Shown: positions 35,818 through 45,870 of the stretch, piece by piece
Position numbering within the stretch: position 1 is the stretch's first letter
Layout: every line of letters starts with the position of its first letter
DNA from: Cinclus cinclus
Taxonomy: Eukaryota; Chordata; Aves; Passeriformes; Cinclidae
Direction of reading: 5' to 3'
DNA length: 64,000 bases
NCBI RefSeq assembly: GCF_963662255.1
Contig: NW_026912161.1
Span: 496,001 to 560,000, forward strand
The notes under the pieces: generated by a model
What the model was told of the DNA's origin: nothing
Seen by the model: only the letters and a program-made list of their open reading frames with translations
Database searches by the model: none
Position numbers and translations under genes: made by a program

Positions 35818-37851
35818 CTAGCACTGGTTATTATTTCCTTCCTGGGCATACATGTTGGAGGTTCCCTCAAGGGGATCTGACAAATCATCCTCCCTTTTGT
35901 AATACCCTGCATCTTGGTTATGGGAAGTTGAGGCTACCTTCACTTTAGTGGAGCTCCTTTGGTTAGTGTTTCCCTCCTTGAGTTGACGCACCCATGCTGC
36001 CAGGGCAGAAGTGGGTTTCCCATCCCACCTCCTCATGTCTTCCCCATGGTCACGCAGAAAGAACCACAGGTCAGCTCGTGGGGTGTATCCTCTCTCCTTA
36101 GCTGGGGGACGTTGGGCTCTAACTCTGGGATCTGTGACTTGCACTGGTGCTGCATTGACCTTCCTCATCTCCTCCCTCACCCCTCTTATCTCCTCCTTGA
36201 ACTCCTCTCTGAGTTCCCTAATCACGGCAGAGACCTGAGCCTGCATTGGGCCATTCATTATACTCTCAAAATTTCTGAGCTTATCGGCAACAGAACCCAC
36301 TGTCTCGTGGTTGGTGTCAGCATTAATGGCTGCAATGAATGTGGTGTATTGAGATGGCCCCAGGTGTGCCAGATTCCACAACATCTGCCCTGTGCACCTG
36401 ACCTTGTCGGGGTCATTGTCATGTTGTCCACCCGTCCCAAAGAGTACTTCCAGTATTGCTACTTCTCTCAGCTGTTGGATCCCCTCCTCAGCGGTTTTCC
36501 AGCACATTCTATGGTGGTGCTCCTGCATTCTCTCTCTATGGACAAACCTCTCTCTTACACTCATTAAAAGCCGCTCCCAGAGGGAAAGGGGGCCTCGTTC
36601 CCTTACGAATATGTGATCCACACCTGAGTCCTGGGTTAGGGGTCCCAAATTCCTTGCCTCAGTACCATCCAGCTGCACACCTGTACCCATAAGGTCCCAG
36701 ACCCGCAGTAACCACGTTGTAAAAGCCTCACGGCCCCTTCGTACAACATCTTTACGCAGATTACGGAGACTCTCGTATGACAGGGACTCTGTGACGATCT
36801 CAACCTCTGGCTCCCCTGCTGGTTGTGAGGGCCCTGCTTTCTGATCATTATTATCTAGGTGCTTTGTTTTCACCTTAGACTTTCTAGTTTCCACGGGGGC
36901 AACTGCTGCTGGCTGTGAGTGCCCTTGCAGTTCAGCTGGAGCCTGGAGAGATGTAACATTTGTGGGTTCCACTGCTGCACCATCAGGTTCTCCCTCTTTA
37001 AGGCAGAGGGAGAGTTTCTCAAGAGCTGGGGAAAGGTACTCCTTCAGCATTTGGCCCATCTCCTTCACTAGAAACCCCACCCACTCTGGATGGTTCCTTT
37101 CTGAGGTGAGCTCTGGGGCAGAATCAGGCTCAGGGGCAACATCCTTAACCTCTGGGGCAGAATCCTTAGTCTCTGGGGCAGAATCCTTAGTCTCTGGGGC
37201 AGGGGCAGAGTCAGGCTCTGGGACAGAATCCTTAGTCTCTGGGGGAGAATCCTTAGTCTCTGGGGCAGGGGCAGGGTCAGGCTCTGGGGCAGAGTCCTTA
37301 GTCTCTGGGGCAGAGCCAGGCTCTGGGGCAGGGCCAGGCTCTGGGGCAGGATCCCTATTCCTTGGGGGACGTATCAGGGTTGTCATCCAAGTCAATCTCC
37401 CCTCATCTCGGAATGTTAAATAGAACAGGTTTACAAGGCCTATTAGCAATGTCAGCCACTGTATGATATTACTGCTTAGAAGAGATTTGAACCCCTCAAA
37501 AGCTGGTGGAGCAGACCCAAAAAACTGTGTAAGGGGTTGGGACAAAATTTTCCCTGGTGTCATATCCTCACAGTATGTACCATTATTAAAGTAGCCCCAA
37601 AAACATACAGTTAGAGTGTGATAGCTCCGAATCCATGTGCCCACCTTCCAGAGGAAGTTAAAAATCCATGAATTTCTCACGTTATCAGCCCACAAAAGGA
37701 ACTGGATAATAGTTACAGCAGCCTGAGTTATAGGACCCATGTTCAAGTAAGGGATTGCAAATGGGAGAGATAAAGCTGGGGCCACATGGAGCCCAAACCA
37801 CGGTAAGCTGGACAACATGATGCCACCTAACACAAAACTGAGGTAACTCAA
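35818..37851 (-). CDS. ERVL-like Gag with hydrophobic N-terminus
   Basis: 677 codons from an ATG 44 bases inside the primer site to a stop. Residues about 1-35, 42-54, 62-88 and 129-146 are strongly hydrophobic, with an NGT glycosylation-type site near 90. Residues about 168-258 are repeated PEPxxAPETKDS units. The last third has a charged, probably coiled-coil stretch (REEFKEEIRGVREE) and a basic tail. I see no zinc knuckle. Retroviral Gag forms the particle; a Gag with multiple membrane segments is unusual and may direct the particle to an internal membrane. That this frame is Gag rests on position and the C-terminal part. Confidence 0.75.
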   Translation of the reverse strand: MSYLSFVLGGIMLSSLPWFGLHVAPALSLPFAIPYLNMGPITQAAVTIIQFLLWADNVRNSWIFNFLWKVGTWIRSYHTLTVCFWGYFNNGTYCEDMTPGKILSQPLTQFFGSAPPAFEGFKSLLSSNIIQWLTLLIGLVNLFYLTFRDEGRLTWMTTLIRPPRNRDPAPEPGPAPEPGSAPETKDSAPEPDPAPAPETKDSPPETKDSVPEPDSAPAPETKDSAPETKDSAPEVKDVAPEPDSAPELTSERNHPEWVGFLVKEMGQMLKEYLSPALEKLSLCLKEGEPDGAAVEPTNVTSLQAPAELQGHSQPAAVAPVETRKSKVKTKHLDNNDQKAGPSQPAGEPEVEIVTESLSYESLRNLRKDVVRRGREAFTTWLLRVWDLMGTGVQLDGTEARNLGPLTQDSGVDHIFVRERGPLSLWERLLMSVRERFVHRERMQEHHHRMCWKTAEEGIQQLREVAILEVLFGTGGQHDNDPDKVRCTGQMLWNLAHLGPSQYTTFIAAINADTNHETVGSVADKLRNFESIMNGPMQAQVSAVIRELREEFKEEIRGVREEMRKVNAAPVQVTDPRVRAQRPPAKERGYTPRADLWFFLRDHGEDMRRWDGKPTSALAAWVRQLKEGNTNQRSSTKVKVASTSHNQDAGYYKREDDLSDPLEGTSNMYAQEGNNNQC

Positions 37852-37894
37852 GAACTGTTATTCCTTTTTCACCCTTTTCTCTCAATGCCCTCGG

Positions 37895-37912
37895 GCCCCA
37901 CGTTGGGCGCCA
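37895..37912 (-). promoter_or_regulatory. tRNA-Lys primer-binding site of the ERVL-like provirus
   Basis: The minus strand reads TGGCGCCCAACGTGGGGC, complementary over 18 bases to the 3' end of tRNA-Lys(CUU), five bases from the 5' LTR. Confidence 0.9.
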
Positions 37913-37917
37913 AAATC

Positions 37918-38602
37918 TGTCCTGGTTTGAAGGACAGGTGTTTGCCAAGGAAAGCAGAAGCTTCCCCTTGGACTGAAAGAAAATATGATTCTTCCGATTA
38001 TTATAATTTCGGAATTAAGAGAGCTCTCAGGCAAAGATATGGGGGTAGGAATAACAGTTCTTTACTAGTATATTTAACAAGACCAACAACAGCTATGAAA
38101 TTACCCACAAACAGAACAGTAACTCAGTCCCAGTGTTTTTTGGCTGCAGGCACCTTTTCCCTGAGCTGCAGTTCCCGGTGCTGGGGGCGGGTGGCTCCCG
38201 CAGAGCTGCAGGAGGGCTGGGGGTGATGGCAGAGCTGTCCCAGGGGGAGAGAGAGATGGAGAGAGAGCTCTCCGCTCACGGTGTCGGTCCCGGTGCTCAG
38301 TAGAGTGCTGGATGGTGGTAGTTCACAGCGAGAAGACAGCCAGGCAGGGTCCGATGGTGGTTTCCCGACGCTGGGATGGGACACAGACGGCGATCGTCCT
38401 TCTCGTCCGAACTCCGCGGGGGAAATGGGCCGAGGCCCAGCCTTCCTCTTCCTCTTCTGGCTGTTTGAATCTCGCGGGGCTTGCTTCTTCCCTCCCGTCC
38501 CCTCCCCCTTGTCACCAGGGCCCAGTCAACAGGTATCTTAGCATGACAATGGGGAAAATTCCACAGAGGGAAAAAAAAAATAGAAAGAACTAACCCTCAA
38601 CA
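37918..38602 (-). repeat. 5' LTR of the ERVL-like provirus
   Basis: 685 bp, same end points as the 3' LTR. It would hold the promoter of the element. Right-hand target duplication tgggg follows at 38603-38607. Confidence 0.92.
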
Positions 38603-38649
38603 TGGGGTTAAAATTTTTATTTTATTTAATTTATTTTTGTTGAAGTAAG

Positions 38650-38800
38650 GCATGGATGGGGACATGTGGCGGACAAGGACATGGGTGAGGTCATGGATGG
38701 GGACGTGAGGGGACACAGCCTTTCATGGAGACATAGACATGGATGGGGACACAGACCTAGCTGGGGACATGAAGGTACATGGACATGGGTGGGGACACGA
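38650..38800. repeat. Minisatellite of block B
   Basis: Repeats of catggatggggac and related units, matching 23,625-23,680 and 47,640-47,880. Confidence 0.75.
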
Positions 38801-38873
38801 ACTGGGACAGCATCAATGCCACCAGCACCTTCATCTCAGCCATGGCAAAGCACTGCCTAATGCAGTTCCTGCC
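38793..38873 (-). pseudogene. Cytochrome P450 family 4 heme-motif exon remnant, block B
   Basis: Minus strand reads GRNCIRQCFAMAEMKVLVAL followed by a few more matching residues. This is the heme-binding Cys loop and following helix of CYP4-type enzymes, which hydroxylate fatty acids in the endoplasmic reticulum. The normally conserved Gly after CI is Arg here. No further P450 exon is present. Confidence 0.75.
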
Positions 38874-39355
38874 ACCACATTCCCACCATCACTGCTGCAG
38901 TATCCCAGCTGAATGTCACCATCCACCAGGGCGGGAGGGTTGTCGACAAGTTGTTGTCCGGGCTTGTTCAGTTGGTGACAAGGGGTGTGGAAGCAAGTGA
39001 CAGCCACCACAGTGTACCAGGGCCACCACCCTCAGGGGAGCCCAACCACCTCTGAGGACAGCGCAAATGTCAGTGCCACCAGCAGTGTCCCATGCAGGGT
39101 GTCACCAGTGGTGTCCTAGTGGCAGTGTCCCCACAGGTGTGGCAATGTTGTCCCCTGCTGTGTGTCCTGGTGGCACTGTGTCCCTTCCCCTCCATTTGTC
39201 CTCATCCTCCACTGTGGCCATTACCTCTGTGTGTCCCTGTCCCCTTCCAGGTGCCCCCATGTCTCCTCCTATGTTCCTGTCCTCCACCCCTGGTGGGGCC
39301 TGATACTCCAAGGTCCCCAGCCCATGTCCTGCAGAGTCTCCCTGTGTCCCTCAGG

Positions 39356-39407
39356 ATGTTTCCGTGGCTGCTCCTGGTGCTGAGTGTCTGCACCCACCCC
39401 AGCACAC
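39356..39407 (+). other. Candidate signal-peptide exon of an unrecognised gene, block B
   Basis: 52 nt between ccctcag|g and a donor gtaggg, encoding a leader that starts MFPWLLLVLSVC. Same length, borders and phase as the block A copy at 24,151-24,202. Confidence 0.5.
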
Positions 39408-39745
39408 GTAGGGACATGCCATGACAGTTATGACACCCCATGAAACCTTTTCTCCTTGGATTTTGGGTCTTCCCCCCTTATTTTGGATACTTTCTCCCTA
39501 TTCTGGATACTTTATCCCCTATTTTGTGTCTTTCCCCCTCTTTTGAGTATTTACCATTTATTTTGTTTCCTTTCCCCTTATTTTGCTTCCCTTCCTCATC
39601 TTTTGGATCCTTTCCCCCATTTTCCATCCTTTCCCCTAAATTCAGGCACCTTCTTGCTTCTGGTACGTTTTTGGGTGCCTTCCCCCTCCTCCAATCCTCT
39701 CCGACTTCTTAAACCTCCTCAGCCCCCACACAGGTTGCCCCCCAG

Positions 39746-39840
39746 GCATGTCCGCAGCTGTCCCATGCCACATGGACTGGGTGCTCGCCATCCTCGGCGC
39801 CCTTGAGTCTCCAGCCCGGGGCAACTCCCCCGGCACTGCC
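39746..39840 (+). other. Candidate second exon of the same gene, block B, then divergence
   Basis: After a cccccag acceptor the phase set by the leader gives MSAAVPCHMDWVLAILGALE, aligned with the block A exon. From about 39,820 the sequence leaves the block A counterpart and becomes unrelated GC-rich DNA, so the gene is truncated here. Confidence 0.45.
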
Positions 39841-40135
39841 CCCAACAGCGGCACCCCCAAAACTCTGCCGTCTCGGAGCCGCCGAGCGGGTGCCTGGCCC
39901 TCGGCCCTGAGCACAGAGCTCTGCCCGGGGGCTCCCGGGGAAAGGCGGCGGCGCTCGGCAGAGGCCCCAGCCCGCCCGGCCCGCGGCAATTCCCCCGCAT
40001 CGGGACAAAATCCTGCCCCGAAGGAGCCACTTGCAACGTCCGTCTGCGGCTCCTCCGTGCCCCGAAGATCCCGGCAGCTGCCCCGCGCTCGCCAGGCGCT
40101 ACGGCTTCCGCAACCGGGCACAATATTCACTTCAT
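39841..40135. other. CpG-rich segment of unknown origin
   Basis: Rich in CG dinucleotides with two similar ggcaactccccc / ggcaattccccc pieces. It may be a promoter or an exon of another gene joined at the block B break. No protein recognised. Confidence 0.35.
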
Positions 40136-40161
40136 GCAATCTTTGCTATCTCTGCTTACAG

Positions 40162-40421
40162 GTGCAAAACCAGCTGCTGCTCAGACAGTCCCAGATCAGA
40201 CTGAAGGGCTCCCACCCAAAATGCTGCATTCCGTTCTGACCCACCATTAAGAAATCCAAGAGCAAAACAGACAGCTCATTACAGAAAACCTTGCAAAAAT
40301 CACATCTGACAACATTTTGGTCCAAAATCGCAAATATGAACAGAAGCTGAGCAAGTCAGCAACGTTAGAAAACAAGCTTTGAGCATTGCGACTACAAGAG
40401 CTCAGGCAATGCATTTAATTG
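40162..40421 (+). pseudogene. Exon remnant of a coiled-coil protein
   Basis: A pyrimidine-rich acceptor (ctctgcttacag) precedes a frame from 40,164 that gives AKPAAAQTVPDQTEGLPPKM, then an in-frame TAA at 40248, then EIQEQNRQLITENLAKI and DNILVQNRKYEQKLSKS, then TGA at 40380 followed by ALRLQELRQCI. The heptad-like Leu/Ile pattern indicates a coiled coil. The two stops make it a pseudogene fragment. I could not name the parent gene. Confidence 0.55.
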
Positions 40422-40780
40422 GAATCAGGCCTCTCTTTCTGACATGTGAGCAATGCCATCCAATTTCCCAAACCAGGGAAATGGGGGGTCCTGGCAGCTG
40501 CCGCTTCACACGCAGCAATGACACAGAATAGGGCAGGGAGAGCAGCTGCCAAACTCCTACCTTCTACTTGCAATTAAGAACTTTTATTCTGATGTCTAAT
40601 AAAGCAATGATTAATAGTCAAAAAGACTAAAAATACCTGTACTAATTGTAACACAACTAAGAATAACTGTACTATTGATAGCAATAATAGAGCTAATAGC
40701 AATAATAAGAATTAATCATGGTAATAAAAACCCTACCACACTTATACTAGGTTTGCCAGGCCAGGTTTTGGTATGGGGGG
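40422..40780. other. Non-coding stretch, AT-rich
   Basis: Contains an aataata-rich patch at about 40,640-40,740. No gene seen. Confidence 0.5.
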
Positions 40781-41800
40781 TCTCTAGAAGCACCTTCTGT
40801 GAGAGGCTGCTGGAAGCACCTGCTCCTCCATGTCCTGCAGAGTCAACACCAGCCGGCTCCAGGACGGACCAGCCGCTGGCCAAGGCTGGGCCAGGTAGAA
40901 ATGGTGGGAACACCTTTGGGAAAACAGACTGAAGAAAAGCAGTTCTCGTGCAGTTGTAACTGTGGCCAGGGAAGAGCAGGGCGAGAACATGAGAGGAACA
41001 ACTGTGCACACAGCCAGGGCAGGGCAGGAGGAGGGGCAGGAGCTACTGCAGGTGCTGGAGCTGATTGCCCTGAGATTCTGTGGTGCAGTCCCTGGTGAGG
41101 CAGCTGGGCCCCTGCAGCCCATGGAGGGCACAGAGTGCAGAGGTGCACCTGCAGCGCCTGGAGGGGCCCGTGCCAGAGCAGGGGGACGCCTGAGTGGAGG
41201 CTGTGACCCCATGAGAAACCCGTGCTGGAGCAGGGACCTGGCAGGGACCAGCAACCCGTGGAGAGAGAAGCCCACGCTGGAGCAGGGTCCTGGTAGGACT
41301 TGCGAGCCCATAGGAACGTGACCCACATTGCAGCAGTTTATGAAGAACTGCTGTCCCTGAGATGAACTCACCTTGGAGAAGTTCATGGAGAAGCGTCTCA
41401 GGGAGGGACCCCATGGTGCAGCAGGGGAACGGCTCCTCTCCCTGAGCAGCAGCAGGAGAAACAACATGTGATGAACTGACCAGAACCCCCATTCCCCATC
41501 TCCCTGCACCCACTGGGGGAGGAGGCAGAGCTGGGAAAGAGGGAGGGATGGGCAGAAGATACAGTTATCTTACTTCTCACTCTCCTGGTCTGATTTGGAG
41601 AGCAGTTAATTCAATTAATATCACCAATTTCAGACCTGTTTCACCCATTGTGACATTTGCTAAGTGATATGTCCCAGTCCTTATCTCAACCCAGTAAGCC
41701 TTCATTCTGTTTTCTGTCTCCTGTCCGTATCTGGAGAGGAGTGAGAGAGCAGCTTTGGTGGGTGTCGGCCATCCAGCCAGGGTCATCTGACAACACTTCC
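40781..41800. mobile_element. Avian LTR-type interspersed repeat
   Basis: Internal units of about 45 to 50 bp repeat ctggagcaggg-cctgg-agga and cccatgg/ccgtgg. It ends in a section with ttatctcaacccagtaagccttcattctg and gagcagctttggtgggtg. This structure is familiar from a common bird LTR-retrotransposon repeat of ERVL type. I cannot fix its ends or family name. Confidence 0.5.
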
Positions 41801-42160
41801 TTTCTCTCATTCTTTCTTTCTCTCTTTCTTTTCACAGGTCACTGTGAAGAGGTTGAGTGGTGCTTTGATGGAGGGAGTGAAGGTGGCAGGGAGCAGCAGG
41901 GACAGGAGCCACAGGGATGTGGCACAGGCATCAGAAGGGCCCAGGCAGCTGGCAGGGGCTCTCCCCCTGGCCCAGCAGCAGCCCCGTGCTGTGCCCAAGG
42001 CGCTCCCACCAGGGGCTGGGCCCAGAGGCAGGGGGAGACTCCAGTCCCGGGGGCGGCGTCTCTGCCCCGATCCCCGTCCAGCCCAGCCTCCCCCGAGTGC
42101 GCAGTGACCGCTGGCACGGCTGCACTGGACAGAGTGACCTGTGGGGACATTGAGAGCTGC
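41801..42160. other. Non-coding GC-rich stretch
   Basis: Starts with a pyrimidine tract ending in ttttcacag, which looks like a splice acceptor, followed by GC-rich sequence without a recognisable protein. Confidence 0.4.
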
Positions 42161-42321
42161 CCCCACTGTGACACTGCCCTTGGGATTTCACAGGCACCAA
42201 ACAAATCACAGCCAGCCCTGCTCCTTGTGATGTCACAGGCACCAGAGCACATCACAGTCCTGCCCCTTGTGATGTCACAGGCTCCAGAGCACATCACAGC
42301 CCTGCTCCTTGTGATGTCAAA
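42161..42321. repeat. Short minisatellite, left part
   Basis: Three copies of a unit of about 50 bp: ccttgtgatgtcacaggc-ccagagcacatcacag. A fourth copy lies after the LTR insertion, at 42,893-42,945. Confidence 0.85.
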
Positions 42322-42892
42322 TGTGGAGGCCCATGGCTTTGCCTTAGAGGAATTTCCCTTGAGTGGGCTGTGATTAGCTTATCTCAACCCTCCTAGAAGG
42401 ATGCTCATTAGGTTAGCACACCTTTTCTTGTCATGGTGAGCTACTGAATAGCTTCTCTTATCCCACCATGCCCTAGTATCCATGTTAATCCTTTGTAACC
42501 AATTGGTCTTTCCCCCTTGCTCTCTCCCATAAAAACCTCAGTTATTTCCCTCAGTTCTCTAGGGAGCAGTCGTTCCTGGCTCCCTTCACAGAGCTGCTGA
42601 ATAATAAAGGAATCTTTGTGGAATTTGCCATAAGACGCTTCCCGTCTCTCTGTCCCTGAGGCAGCCTGGGAAAGCCTTGCAAGCAGAGCTGGAATCGCTG
42701 AGATTAAATCACTGACCAGAGCTGATGACTTGTGGCCACAGCTACCCCTTCCTGAGGCTTATCCAGTGGCCAGGAGAACAGACAGAAGATCCCCTAGAAG
42801 GCAGTTCCTTGCAGGACTCTCTCTCTCTGGGAAGGCTGGCAGCTTCCTGGGTCTGAAGCATTGAATCTCAAAAGACCCCCTACCAGCCTTCA
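42322..42892 (+). mobile_element. Solo LTR with TATA box and poly(A) signal
   Basis: 571 bp, starts tgtggagg and ends ccttca. It holds a CCAAT (42499), a TATA box (cataaaaacc, about 42,529) and AATAAA (42603-42608) in the order expected for a plus-strand LTR. The flanks gtcaaa (42316-42321) and gtcaca (42893-42898) are a 6-bp target duplication with one change, which suggests a class II (ERVK-type) element. It splits the minisatellite. Confidence 0.85.
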
Positions 42893-42936
42893 GTCACAGG
42901 TACCAGAGCACATCACAGCCCTGCCCCTTGTGATGT

Positions 42937-43067
42937 CTCAGGCCCCATGAGTGCCCCAAGTGTGGGAAGAGCTTCTCACAGAGCTCTCATTTCACCAGAT
43001 ACCAAGATGCACCACTGAGGGAAGCCCTGCAAGTGCCCGGAGTGCAAGAAGAGCTTTGTGCCAGTCT
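42937..43067 (+). pseudogene. Zinc-finger gene C-terminal remnant
   Basis: Reads [20 protein letters not shown], one C2H2 unit whose first His is Tyr, followed by the gggaagccctgcaagtgc sequence that also follows the stop codons of the block genes. Isolated and without an upstream gene. Confidence 0.75.
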
Positions 43068-43079
43068 AAGGTTGCAATG

Positions 43080-43426
43080 TAAGATGTTAACCACAAGTAT
43101 ATATTCTATCACCATCTGTTAAAAGCAGGTGGAGCAGTGTTCCTTCTCTCTTCCATGACCCATCCATCATAACTCCAGGGGGCAGGGGGAAATATCTTCT
43201 GTTAATAGGCCAGCTGTTAAAGCCAGGTGGGGTAGTTTTGTTTACCCCTTTCAGGACCCATCCTTTGTCCAGGAAGGTGTGATAATTGATAAAAGATTCG
43301 TGTCAATCATAAAAGTAGTGGGGTTTGTATAAACCAGAATACTTAGGTCTGAAATGAAGCATGGACATTAGATAGAGAAAAATAGAGAAAAATATATATG
43401 ATTAAATCATTCTCTTTAAATACCCC
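43080..43426. repeat. Old interspersed repeat remnants
   Basis: Two similar pieces, each with ctgttaa-agc-aggtgg and a catgacccatcc/caggacccatcc section, plus a copy of the aatatcttctgttaat motif. Left of a younger LTR. Confidence 0.45.
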
Positions 43427-43884
43427 TGTTATGAATATTGTGTTTTTTAGTAAATTGTATTCAATACCGGTTTGCAAAATGAGGATTTCCCACAGCCTGA
43501 AAGATTTTGCAAAATCAGATTTCCTGCCTTTGTGTAATCAATTGCAACCTATCTGCTAAGACCAGACTTCCCACTTCTGCTGTTCTTTATCTACCAAAAC
43601 CAGATGGTTACTTGACAAATTGTCCGGAGATTTCACAAGCGGTCCCATGGATGTTTTTTTGACCACCACCGCTTACCTGGCAGAATTATGACAACAAAAA
43701 AAATAACAGTTATTGATTACTACGAGGAAAAACATCCTATAAAAAGGAGCTGCAAACCAAGGTTTGACAGAGCGTGGAGTGGGCGCTGACCCCTCACGTT
43801 CCCCAGCGCTGCTTGCTCCGTCTATATCAAATAAAGCAACTTAAATTTTGCTAAATATGGAGACTTTCTTTCTCATTTATAACA
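43427..43884 (+). mobile_element. Solo LTR with perfect TGTTAT/ATAACA ends
   Basis: 458 bp with inverted termini tgttat and ataaca, TATA box ctataaaaagg (43737-43747) and AATAAA (43830-43835). No target duplication is visible: left flank tacccc, right flank aaggta. Confidence 0.8.
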
Positions 43885-44290
43885 AAGGTATTTTCTGTTA
43901 ATAAGCCATTAAGTCTCGCTGCATGATTAATCAAATTACATCATCCCATTTGAAATGCCCCACCCAAGGGGAAGAGCCAAGCATTTCCTACCTAAATAAA
44001 ATCTAAAATTTGAAATATCACAGCAACCTTTTCCCACTAAATTCCTAGAGAAAGACCAGAAAGACCAGGCCCATCTTCATCACCAGTAAATCTTAAAAAA
44101 AAAAAAATCAAAAAGAACACACCCTTCTCCAAAATCATTGCTTCAACAAAACCACATCTGTCACTCCAGTAAAACTATAGCCTGCATGTAATCAGACTGC
44201 TACCAACACTGTGACCAATAGGGTGTCAGGTTGCATTCTAACTCTATCAGTGTTTTCTTTTTAATATTACTATACTTTTAATTTTCCCAG
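43885..44290. repeat. Old interspersed repeat (LTR-like), copy 2
   Basis: Matches 17,070-17,360 with many changes, including tattttctgttaataagcc and gggtgtcaggttgcattct. Confidence 0.55.
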
Positions 44291-44294
44291 TAAA

Positions 44295-44431
44295 AATCTG
44301 ATATTCCTATTCCCATATCTTTGCCTGAGAGCTCCTTAATCTCAAAGTTATAACAGAGAGAGAGAGAGTTTACATTTTCCATTTCAAGAGAGGCTCCTGC
44401 CTTCCTCAGCAGACACCTGTCTTTAAACCAA
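44295..44431 (+). mobile_element. Fragment of ERVL-family LTR, opposite orientation
   Basis: Contains cctattcccatatctttgcctgagagctcc and ends in cacctgtctttaaacca, the reverse complement of one end of the LTRs at 31,834 and 37,918, with many changes. It includes a small gagaga insertion. It abuts the left edge of block C. Confidence 0.75.
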
Positions 44432-44435
44432 GACT

Positions 44436-44640
44436 GTGTTCCTCCAGCTCCATCCCCCATGGCAGGGTCTGCATTGGATGATCTCCAGTGACCCCTGGAT
44501 GGGCAGAGTCCTGGTGATCTGTGGTGCCACTGATCCGTGTTGGGGAGACACCTGGCTGGGGGATCCACATCCTCCTGGCTCCCCGTTACCTGTATTTTCT
44601 TTGCATTTCTCTTTGTCCTTTCCAAACACCCAAAACTGGG
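44436..44640 (+). pseudogene. Zinc-finger 3' UTR-like remnant at left edge of block C
   Basis: Contains ctccagctccatcccccatggcagg and gggagacacctggctggggg, as in the regions 3' of the block A, B and C fingers. No finger remains. Confidence 0.65.
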
Positions 44641-44959
44641 GCAGAAATAAAGATGTTGAACTAAGATGTGGAAGGGGACATGGGGGGATCTTCCAGGGGA
44701 TGTGGGGGATGCTGGGTTCGTGGGACTTCAGGGTTCCTCAGAGGGACTTGGGGGTTGCTCAGGGCTTTGGGCACTGCAGGCCCAGCAGCTCTGTCGGCAC
44801 TGGGACACCCTGGCAGAGTTTCTGGGGCAGCTGACCAAGGACCCCCTGCCCTGGAACTGTCCCCATGTCCCCCCATCCTGGTCCCTGGTGTGCCTTGTCC
44901 AGGATCCCCCTGTCCCTGCTGCCAGCTCCCTTGCCTCCAGCCCATTCCCAAGTCACCCC

Positions 44960-45530
44960 ACTCCTGCTCCCATGCCAGTTTGGATCCCATTCGAGGTCTC
45001 ATTCCCTGTCAGTGTCCTGAATTCTCTGTCTGGTTGCCTTTCCCAAATTCCCAGGCCCATATTCCTTGTCCTGTTCCCACTGACATATTCCCAGTTCTGC
45101 TCCAGTTCCATACTTCCATTTCTATAGTCCCTGTCTTGTTCCAAAGTTCACATTCCTAGTTCTGCTCCCGTACTCAGGTTCCCAATCTTCCTAATCCACA
45201 TCCCATATTCTCTCTCTGGTTGCTCTTTCCATATTCCCTGTCCCATACCCATGTTTGCATCCCTGGTCCCATTCCCGCTTGTGTCCCGTATTTGGGGTCC
45301 ATTCCCAGTCACTGTCTCCAATCCCAGTCCCAGCCCTGTATTCCCGGTCCCATTCCTGTATTGCCAGTCGCTGTCCTTATTTCCAGTCCCTGTTCCCCGG
45401 TGCCCTTTCTCAGTTCCCACCCCCATTCCCAGTCTCATTCCAGATCTTGGTCCCCATTCCTGGTCCCATTCCCAGTTCCATTCCCAGTGCTGTCCTGTAT
45501 TCCCAGTCCCATTCCTGAGGGCCGCCTCTC
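44960..45530. repeat. Pyrimidine-rich minisatellite of block C, first part
   Basis: Repeats of attcccagt, cccattccc and tcccgtattcc. Interrupted after 45,530. Confidence 0.75.
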
Positions 45531-45870
45531 CCATGGGGGCCGAGGGTTTCACAGCTGGGGCTGCCGTGCCACATGAACCCTTCAGCCCTGCTGCTCTCCT
45601 TGGCCAGCTGCAGAGAGTACAAGGCTTTGGGCATTGCTCAGAGGCCCCCAGCTGGCCACAGCAGCCCATCCTGCCAGCACCCCTGTGCCTCAGAGCCCTC
45701 CCTCATAGTGGGGCCATGCAAGGGCCATGGGCCTGCACGAGGCTCCTGTTCTTGACACAGGAGCAAGGCTGCAGCTCCAGCCTTGGGGCCCTGGGCCGCA
45801 GCAGCCCAGGGCAGGCCCAGCTGCAGAGCTCACAGCCCCGGGGTGTTTCACTGGAACACTTCTGAACACT
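45531..45870. other. Unique segment interrupting the block C minisatellite
   Basis: GC-rich sequence with no counterpart in blocks A or B. No gene or transposon recognised. Confidence 0.4.

Larger units (their letters stand above)
31829..38607 (-). mobile_element. ERVL-like endogenous retrovirus with 5-bp target duplication
   Basis: Two LTRs (31,834-32,527 and 37,918-38,602) in the same orientation bracket a minus-strand gag-pro-pol set. Both outer flanks carry tgggg. A tRNA-Lys primer site and a purine tract next to the 3' LTR are present. There is no env, no dUTPase was recognised, and the integrase C-terminal part ends close to the 3' LTR. A 5-bp duplication, missing env and the type of polymerase all fit ERVL (class III). 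It is broken by stops and a frameshift and cannot be active as it stands. Confidence 0.92.

Noticed and set aside
37918..38602. Reading the two ERVL LTRs as independent solo LTRs
   Set aside because: Same orientation, primer site and purine tract next to them, matching outer target duplications and internal gag-pol show a single provirus.
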